Source of the DNA: Sesamum alatum | Taxonomy: Eukaryota > Streptophyta > Magnoliopsida > Lamiales > Pedaliaceae | Direction of reading: 5' to 3' | DNA length: 64,000 nt | NCBI GenBank assembly: GCA_034509735.1 | Contig: JACGWO010000001.1 | Coordinates: forward strand, 17,190,854-17,254,853 | Shown: positions 57,550 to 64,000 of the stretch, in pieces | Layout of the letters: each line of letters begins with the position of its first letter | Numbering within the stretch: position 1 is the stretch's first letter | Position numbers and translations under genes: made by a program | The notes under the pieces: model-generated | What the model was told of the DNA's origin: nothing | Databases searched by the model: none | Seen by the model: the letters and a program-made list of their open reading frames with translations, nothing else

Positions 57550-60500
57550 GATTTTTTCTTAAAAATTTGATATATTTTTTTGTATTTGATGTTTAATTAA
57601 TATATTTATATCATTATTATAAATTGAAAGAAGAAGAAAAATATTATTTTGAAAAGAATGATTTAATTCAAAATTATAAAAATATCAAAATATTATTTTA
57701 AATGCAAATAATAGTAATTTTAGTAAATAATATAACTTAATGCCACCTTGGGCACTAATGACGCATCATATGTTTTTTTTAAAAATTAAAGTCATGTAAT
57801 TGCCGCATCATGTATAATTAGCCAATAAAATCACTTCCAATAATTTAAAATGCCACGTCATATTCCAATGTCGTTTTTCCGCAAGTTTAGACAAAATTCG
57901 GCAAAAGGAATACCGAAATTGAGCAAATAAAAAGTTACATAACTATTTTGAAACCCTAGAAAGATAAAAGATTAAAATGGGAATGGGGTATAGTTAGTAG
58001 ACGGAAATTATCTTTAATCCAAAATTTACATATAATTTTTGCTTTGTGTTGTTATATATATTAAAATTTTCTTTAGAAAATATTGTTCATACAATTTAAA
58101 ATACTATATATCGAACACACATATATATACACCGTATAATATGCAAATCTATGCATATAAGTATATAATATTCTAAAATTTTTTGAGTAACCATATGATG
58201 TATTGTTAAATTTTGTACATGTAATTGGAAAAAAATTATATAAGTTATATGACATATCTATTTTATTAAAATTATAAGCATATTGCATAGAGTTACATTA
58301 CGATTTACACATACTCATATGTATTTTTTAACATAAACAATTTACTTTGTTACACATATTTGCATATATTGAGCTTATAAATATTTTTTTGTATCATATA
58401 ATCTAAAAGCTATAACTTATAAAATTATTTTTTAACTAAAAGTGAGTAAAATTTTAAATTAAAAATAGTTTCGGGGAGATTTTTAATAAAACATGCGTTA
58501 GGGGTTAAGGGGTAAGTAAGAAGGGTATTTTTGTCCTATTATTTTGTAAGTGGAATTTTTGTCACCTTTCACACTTTAAGGGGGTGAATGCAATTACGTA
58601 CATGCATACTTTGAGGGTGCAAAGTTTATTTAACCCTATTGCAAAACCCCATGTAATATAGAATTAAATTACAATTTAACGATGTGATCAATATGTAACT
58701 AACTGGATATAACAACCACATGCTCCATCAAAAAATTAATGGTAGGATGCTTTTTGCACAACACCATTAAATTATGAGAAATTAATTATTATGATGTGAC
58801 TAATTATGAAAAATACCCTATTATGACCAAAATTGCAATTGAACTCAAAATAATACTATAAAGAAGATATTAAAAACATGAAATGAAATCCAAGAAAAAG
58901 GAAAAAAAAACTATAAATTTTTGAAATGGAACTCCATAATATCTTGAGAATTATAATTGAGTAATTATCTCTCTGAAAAAAAACCAAGAAAAGAAAAATA
59001 AATTGTCTAGATGATAAGAAAGCATGACTTTGAGCAACTCTCTTATTCTTCACTACCGATAAATAGTAGGTTTAGTTTCAAATTAATAATGGTGATAGTA
59101 TATATTTTGTGAAGGTAAAATAAGAAGAGAGTGATCCAACTTCCTTAATTTTTAATTCGCTATGCATTTTTTAGGTTGCATATTTTGTCCAACCTAAAAA
59201 ATGTAGCGGTACTTAGTAACATATATAGTTTTGCACAAGAAAGGAACGCGACAAAGCCAAAATATGAAAACTAGGAATTGTTTTGAGAAGTCGTCTATCT
59301 AAGTCTGGATCGGTCATATGTTAAAAATAATGCGTGAATTCGTATATACATAATGAATTAAGCAATATGAAATATTTTTCTTGGACGATTTATGGATCTC
59401 TCTTGTCATTTGCTTTCTTTTTTAATTGTCAATATCAAATAGACAGTCATGTATTCAACCATGAATTAAAATATAATTAAATGGGTAAACTTACCTACAA
59501 TATAGTTTCTTTTTATCACTAATGCAGTCACAAGTCACAATAACATAATCTGGTTTTGCAATAATATAACTTTGACTGTTATTTGGATTATTGAATTTTT
59601 CATCACAAAACTCTTTATTGTGTAGCAAAATGAGGAGAGATTGTTACTAATCATAAACAATAACACATATATCTAATACAATATCTTACTCCAATAATAT
59701 TGTTCAACATTCATAACAAACTATATATGGATTTTGTTTGAACCAATTAATAGAAGTCAACATTATGAGTTGAATATAATATAATTGTAAACATTCCATT
59801 CCTTAGTCATTTAAAGTGAATGAAATCTCGTTGTAAAGTATAATATTCTATTAATCTTTAAGATTAATTAAATATTAACATTTTATTAAACTTTAAGACT
59901 ATATCTATGGTGATGTAAGTTACACATTTTAATTTATATTTTAATTATTTTTTTTATAAATAAGTTATACATATTATCTGATCATAAAATAATACACATG
60001 ATGTTGCTCAACCAAAAAAGGAGAAGAAGAAACAAGTGAACCAAACGTCAAATTTTGAAATCCTATATAAAGATATTTTATATAACGTTTAATTTGGTCC
60101 AAACTTTCACAACCAAGTAAGGAAAACAATATGCCATTATCTGAAATTGCATACTCACTTTGAGTTGTTGCACACAAAGACTTAAAAGGTATGTCATAAT
60201 ATTCTTACTAACATTATTTTGACTAGTTTTATGAGTCACATTCCAGTAAAAAAATAGGCATATTGCTTTAATTATAATCACAATGCTTTATCCAAAACAA
60301 AAATACCATAATTATATTAGACTAAACTAAAGTTATGTTCAAAATATACGTAAAAGCGACAAAATGTAAAATATGCGTAAAGAGCAACTAAGTGCAAAAT
60401 ATGCGCAAAGAGCGACTAAATGCAAAATATGCGCAAAAAACATATCACTAATCTTGAAGAAGATATAACTTTGTCTCTCGACAAATTTACAGATCGCAAA

Positions 60501-60613
60501 TTTATTCATGAATTTATTCATTCAGAGAAAGAGATAGAGATAAGATACTACTCACCAAAATTACATACTAAAATTGCATTTGCAACTTTTCAGCAGGAAA
60601 ACTTGCTTTGATT
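57550..60613. repeat. Large duplicated block D, copy 2
   Basis: Colinear with 11045-13992, including the right arm of the MULE-like element (57720-58030), the AT-rich spacer and the 28-bp minisatellite. No coding region is supported. The ORFs at 58073-58288, 58856-59053 and 59974-60281 are unremarkable translations of AT-rich DNA. Confidence 0.8.
60336..60441. repeat. Minisatellite of about 28 bp, copy 2
   Basis: Four units of the same tgcaaaatatgcgcaaagag-type repeat found at 13611-13722. Confidence 0.75.
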
Positions 60614-60802
60614 AGATTTCAGAGGTCGGAAGAGCCGGTTCAGGAGGCTAGTACACGACATACAGTGGAGACAGAGGCGACTGTGCGTAGAAGAAGGATA
60701 ACCCATGGACAAAGTGAAAGAATGAGGGTTATTGCAAAGAGCAATGGTTGGGAGATGTTCCGGGAGAATTCTAGAGAAGAAGTCTTTTTATGGGTAAAAT
60801 AA
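60608..60802 (+). pseudogene. ZF-HD homeodomain fragment
   Basis: The frame reads FQRSEEPVQEASTRH, then a basic VRRRRITHGQSERMRVIAKS followed by NGWEMFRENSREEV and a stop at 60802. The spacing of the basic start, Q-E-M, the Ala, Gly-Trp and the closing EEV fits helix 1 and helix 2 of ZF-HD homeodomains (family pattern RFRTKFT..QKE.M..FAE..GW). The DNA-contacting third helix is absent. It follows duplicated block D at the place where copy 1 leads on to the ZF-HD zinc finger. It is best explained as the same gene with its 5' part deleted. Confidence 0.55.
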
Positions 60803-61205
60803 CAAAAATGGACATGATACAATTAGAATCAAATAAGTTAATGTTTTTCACATAATTTGTATTTAAAATTTTTTAAAATACTTTAATAAATAGTATACAT
60901 TAGTTTAACTCCAAATAAAAAATTAATAGATTTTTTTTTCAAAAAAAAATTGACAAATTATTATCTTTAAACTTTTGCATTAAAATAATATTAACATTCA
61001 TGTTAGTCGAATATTGACATAGAATATAATTGATATATTTTTTTGTTAATTTCAATGACTACTTTTAACCATATTATAACATATAATGTCTTGAAACTAT
61101 ATTTTTATTTTTTAGTAAATATAATATCAGTAGCACGTTTTTCATAATTATAATAATTAAAAATTAATATTAATTATGTAATTAATGTTATAATCTATAC
61201 TAATA
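60803..61205. other. AT-rich spacer
   Basis: No coding, repeat or hairpin feature that I can support. Confidence 0.4.
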
Positions 61206-61487
61206 TCTATACTATTATATAAAAGAAACCCATTTTTTACTCATAAATAGCGGTTAATGACACCGCCACACCACTTTTGTGTAATGCCAAAAATAACCCT
61301 AAACTCATGTGATAACTACTTTATTTAACTTTTCAAATTTTATATTAATTCATAAGTTAATTTTTCTTTATTTTTTTTTAAAATGTGATGTGTTAGTTTA
61401 TATATTTTATTCTTATTTATAATATATTTTAAAATCAAAAAAATTATTTATTATATGTATGCAGGAACGACGTGCCACGACAGCTAG
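61206..61487 (+). mobile_element. Short Helitron, 282 bp
   Basis: TCTATACTATTATATAAAAG to a gcaggaacgacgtgcc-type end and CTAG (61484-61487), between A and T. Same family as 9473-9916. Confidence 0.85.
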
Positions 61488-61586
61488 TATATATAAAGAA
61501 AACCCCCTCCATAGTCACAAACAGCGGTTAATGACACTGTTGCACCATTTTTTTGTAAAGTCGAAAATGCCCTTCAACCAATTATA
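61488..61586 (+). mobile_element. Partial short Helitron
   Basis: A 5'-truncated start (atataaagaaaaccccctcc) followed by the family's cggttaatgacac word. It is cut off where the next copy begins. Confidence 0.6.
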
Positions 61587-61871
61587 TCTATACTTCCATA
61601 CTAATATATAAAGAAAACCTCCTCCACATTCACAAACGGCGGTTAATGACACCGCTGCACCATTTTTTGGTAAATTCGAAAATGCTCTTCAACTAATTAT
61701 AATATAAATAACTTATTCAACTTTCAAATTTTACAGTAATGGATAAAATAATTTCTTTTACTTTCCTTCTTTGCTTTTTTTTTTTAATGCTCTTATATAG
61801 AATAATACATTTTAAAGCACAAAAAAAATATTTGTTATATTTACGCAAGTACGGCGTGCCACAACGGCTAA
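61587..61871 (+). mobile_element. Short Helitron, 285 bp
   Basis: Starts TCTATACTTCCATAC and ends acggcgtgccacaacgg then CTAA (61868-61871), an allowed CTRR end. Inserted between A and T. The ORF at 61739-61942 crosses its end and is not a gene. Confidence 0.75.
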
Positions 61872-61893
61872 TAAATTATAATTTATACTATTA

Positions 61894-62163
61894 TCTATAT
61901 ATATACTATTATATAAAAGAAATATATCTTTTTTACTCATAAATGAGGGTTAATGACACCGCCGCACCATTTTTTGTAATGCCAAAAATAACCCTCAACT
62001 TTCTAAATTTTATATTAATTGATAAATTAATTTTTTCTTTCTTTCCTTATTTTTTTTAATGTGATGTGTTAGTTTATATATTTTACTCTTATTTATAATA
62101 TATTTTAGAGTGTAAAAAATTATTTATTATATGCACGCAGGAACGGCGTGCCACGGTGGCTAG
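61894..62163 (+). mobile_element. Short Helitron, 270 bp
   Basis: Starts TCTATATATATACTATTATA and ends with the hairpin GCACGC...GCGTGC (62133-62151 region) and CTAG (62160-62163). Inserted between A and T. Confidence 0.85.
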
Positions 62164-62180
62164 TTATATAAATATGAGAA

Positions 62181-62464
62181 CACTACAAGAAAATAGTTTA
62201 ATAGCAACGAAAAAATTTGTTGTTGAAATCAACATCGAGCTAATTAGCAAGTAAAATTCTCGTTGCTAATCTACACTACTAATATATATTTTAAATAATT
62301 TGTTGCTAAACTTGTTAGCAAGTAAATTTTCGTTGCTAAATTCATTAGCAAGGAAACTTTTTATATTAAATAATGCATTAGCAATGAAAATTTTACTTGC
62401 TAATTAGTTCGACACTGATTTTTTTTCATTGCTATCGAGTGTTTTTTTTTTTTTTTTTGTAGTG
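62181..62464. mobile_element. CACTA-type MITE
   Basis: 284 bp with ends CACTACAAGAAAA and ...TTTTTTGTAGTG and a 3-bp duplication gaa (62178-62180, 62465-62467). The arms are inverted repeats containing agctaattagcaagtaaaat and its complement. No transposase is encoded; it is probably moved by a CACTA (En/Spm) enzyme. Confidence 0.9.
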
Positions 62465-62476
62465 GAAGAAGAGATC

Positions 62477-62542
<66 letters not shown>
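62477..62542. repeat. (TA)n(GA)n microsatellite
   Basis: About 16 TA units followed by about 17 GA units. The minus-strand ORF here (SLSLSL / YIYIYI) is a translation of the repeat. Confidence 0.95.
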
Positions 62543-62545
<3 letters not shown>

Positions 62546-62765
62546 TTTTGTTGTAAAAAATATGTTTGTTGTGTTAAGGGTAAAATTGAAATATAGCAAA
62601 TCAATAAGGTTATTTTTGTCTTATCAATTATCAATTGCATAGAGCTTATAAGATCTTATAAAAAAAAGTTAGGAAAGTTAACTTTTTAAAAAATATCTTA
62701 TAGATCCAAAACATCTTATTTTGGGATCTTATAAGCTCTTTAAAAAAAAATTGCCAAACGGGACA
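62543..62765. other. Spacer before the CACTA element
   Basis: AT-rich, with aagatcttataa-type inverted words near 62650-62735. The last bases (aca) may be the 3-bp target duplication of the next element. Confidence 0.4.
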
Positions 62766-64000
62766 CACTATAAAAAAATGCGGGAATTGAAACGGTAACA
62801 GGAACGGTTTTTTTAATTTTTGGAACGGTAAATAGTTCACTGGAACCTTTTAGACTGAAATTAGGAATGGTTTTTGGCATACATTAGGTGTACCGTTCCT
62901 AATTACCTTTGTATATATAAATTTATAATTTTTGCATTTAGAACACCTTATAAACTTTAGGAACGGTAGCATCAAAATCAAATCGCGCAATTAGGAACGG
63001 TAGTTAGAACACCTTTTGGAATAGTCCCCTTATGTTGTAGATAAAATTTAGCATGGTGTCGCGCAATTAGGAACGGTTAGTTGTAGAGATTAGGATCAAC
63101 AACTGGAATATATTTTGTCGCGACCCGTAGGAACGGTTTTAGCACTCTAACTTTGGAATACCATTTTGGACCGGTTTTTGGTATTGTCGTTAGAACGAAA
63201 TTCTAAGCATCAAAGAATTAATTTTGGAATATATGTAGGCACGGTAAGAACCGTCTTTAGGAACGGTTGACTTGTAACACCATCCTCAAACTCCGGCGTC
63301 ACACCCAGGACGTCACGATCATACATCCATTTCCTCAACTGTCTTAATATGATTGGTCCTACGTATAATTCACAACAGTACGCAATTAAATGACGAGAGT
63401 ATATTATATATATATATATATATATATACATGCAAAAATAACAGAATTTTGCATACTTACCTGAGCAAAACACCTATCAATATCAATGCAAAATTCACGC
63501 TCGGTAATTGATATGTTCGATTTTCCGTATAAAGAATCAAGGGGGGGAGTTACAACAAAATGAGTTGGAAAGTAAGTATAAGAACAATGACAAAGAAGGG
63601 GGACATATATATAGAAAATATTGGAACGGGCATTGGAATATTATTTGGAACACAAAACTAGCCGTTGAAATATAGCCATTGTTCCAGCTTTAGGAACGGT
63701 CTCAAGAGAAGAAACAGGAACGGTAATATTACCATTGTAATATAGCCGTTAGCGCATATTAGGAACGGTATGAGGCACACCCAAAAAGACCGTTCCTACT
63801 TGGAGTAAAATTTGGAACGGTACTTGTAACAATATCGCACTTACTATATACCCACAGTTTGGAACGGTAATTGCATTACATTTTTTCCCATGGCGTAAAA
63901 GGGTCTTCTGTAGGACTACATGTTGGAAAGGTCAGCCCACCGGTCCAAATAGACCCATCCATTGGAACACATATGGTAACGGTAAGTGTTCCCGGTCGGC
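62766..64000. mobile_element. Left end of a CACTA (En/Spm) transposon with subterminal repeats
   Basis: Starts CACTATAAAAAAATGCGGG. From 62785 to the end of the window the word (a/t)ggaacggt and its complement accgttcc occur at least 15 times in both orientations. Examples lie near 62800, 62820, 62895 (reverse), 62961, 62998, 63072, 63130, 63262, 63690, 63717, 63758, 63793 (reverse), 63812 and 63861. CACTA elements carry such short subterminal arrays, bound by a TNPA-like protein. The right end is outside the window. A TA run lies at 63403-63428. Confidence 0.8.
63280..63360 (-). pseudogene. Possible CACTA transposase-associated domain fragment
   Basis: On the minus strand, within the frame 63473-63210, RKWMYDRDVLGVTPEFEDGV resembles the start of the Transpos_assoc domain that opens CACTA TNP2-type transposases (pattern D.SWMY.R....PEF..GV..F). 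Homology stops within about 25 residues, where the frame runs into subterminal repeats. So it is a short remnant at most, but it fits the element around it. Confidence 0.45.

Noticed and set aside
62404..62640. ORF with SLSLSL and YIYIYI
   Set aside because: Product of the (TA)n(GA)n microsatellite.
1..64000. CRISPR arrays, rRNA, tRNA genes or prokaryotic operons
   Set aside because: Looked for regularly spaced repeats and cloverleaf-like stretches. The tandem arrays seen lack unique equal-length spacers, and no convincing tRNA or rRNA sequence was noticed by eye.

Overview
This is AT-rich plant nuclear DNA, almost certainly from a dicot. The evidence is plant-specific families (ZF-HD zinc finger, F-box, plastid-type ATP phosphoribosyltransferase with GT-AG introns) and plant transposon classes (Ty3/gypsy, plant LINE, MULE, CACTA, Helitron). 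I cannot name the species. No rRNA, tRNA, CRISPR or bacterial-type operon was seen. The window is a transposon-rich intergenic landscape built of nested insertions and diverged duplications, with a few host-gene remnants.

Layout. 1-1234 is the 3' end and LTR of a gypsy-like element whose complete relative lies at 20561-27960. 1235-4337 and 9069-9472 form a host block with an F-box pseudogene. It is interrupted by a minus-strand Helitron (4338-9068) and a 444-bp Helitron (9473-9916). 10241-11491 is a MULE-like TIR element with a GC-rich core. 11492-14690 leads into a ZF-HD (mini zinc finger) gene at 14333-14629, followed by an LTR. 16250-18005 is a second copy of the left-hand repeats. 18006-28782 is Helitron-derived DNA with a gene fragment split by the 7.4-kb LTR element. 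28783-30600 carries the first two exons of ATP phosphoribosyltransferase on the minus strand. 30840-33360 is a MULE with a mudrA-type transposase and a convergent GRF zinc-finger remnant. 33365-35178 is a Helitron 3' region. 35900-41060 is a second, partly inverted copy of the F-box block, carrying GC-cored TIR elements. 41060-57550 consists of Helitron copies in both orientations, one holding an internally deleted LINE (52169-54696). 57550-60613 duplicates 11045-13992 and ends in a ZF-HD homeodomain fragment. 61206-62163 holds three bounded short Helitrons plus one partial copy. A CACTA MITE (62181-62464) and the left end of a large CACTA element (62766 onward) close the window.

How it fits together. 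Because blocks are present twice, the window supplies its own empty sites for two Helitrons and a probable one for the LINE, so those borders can be read to the base. The only coding sequence that may still encode an intact domain for the host is the ZF-HD/MIF-like ORF. The LTR element keeps gag and protease in sense and a plant-mobile-domain-like coiled-coil ORF in antisense, and shows no reverse transcriptase or integrase, so it must be non-autonomous.
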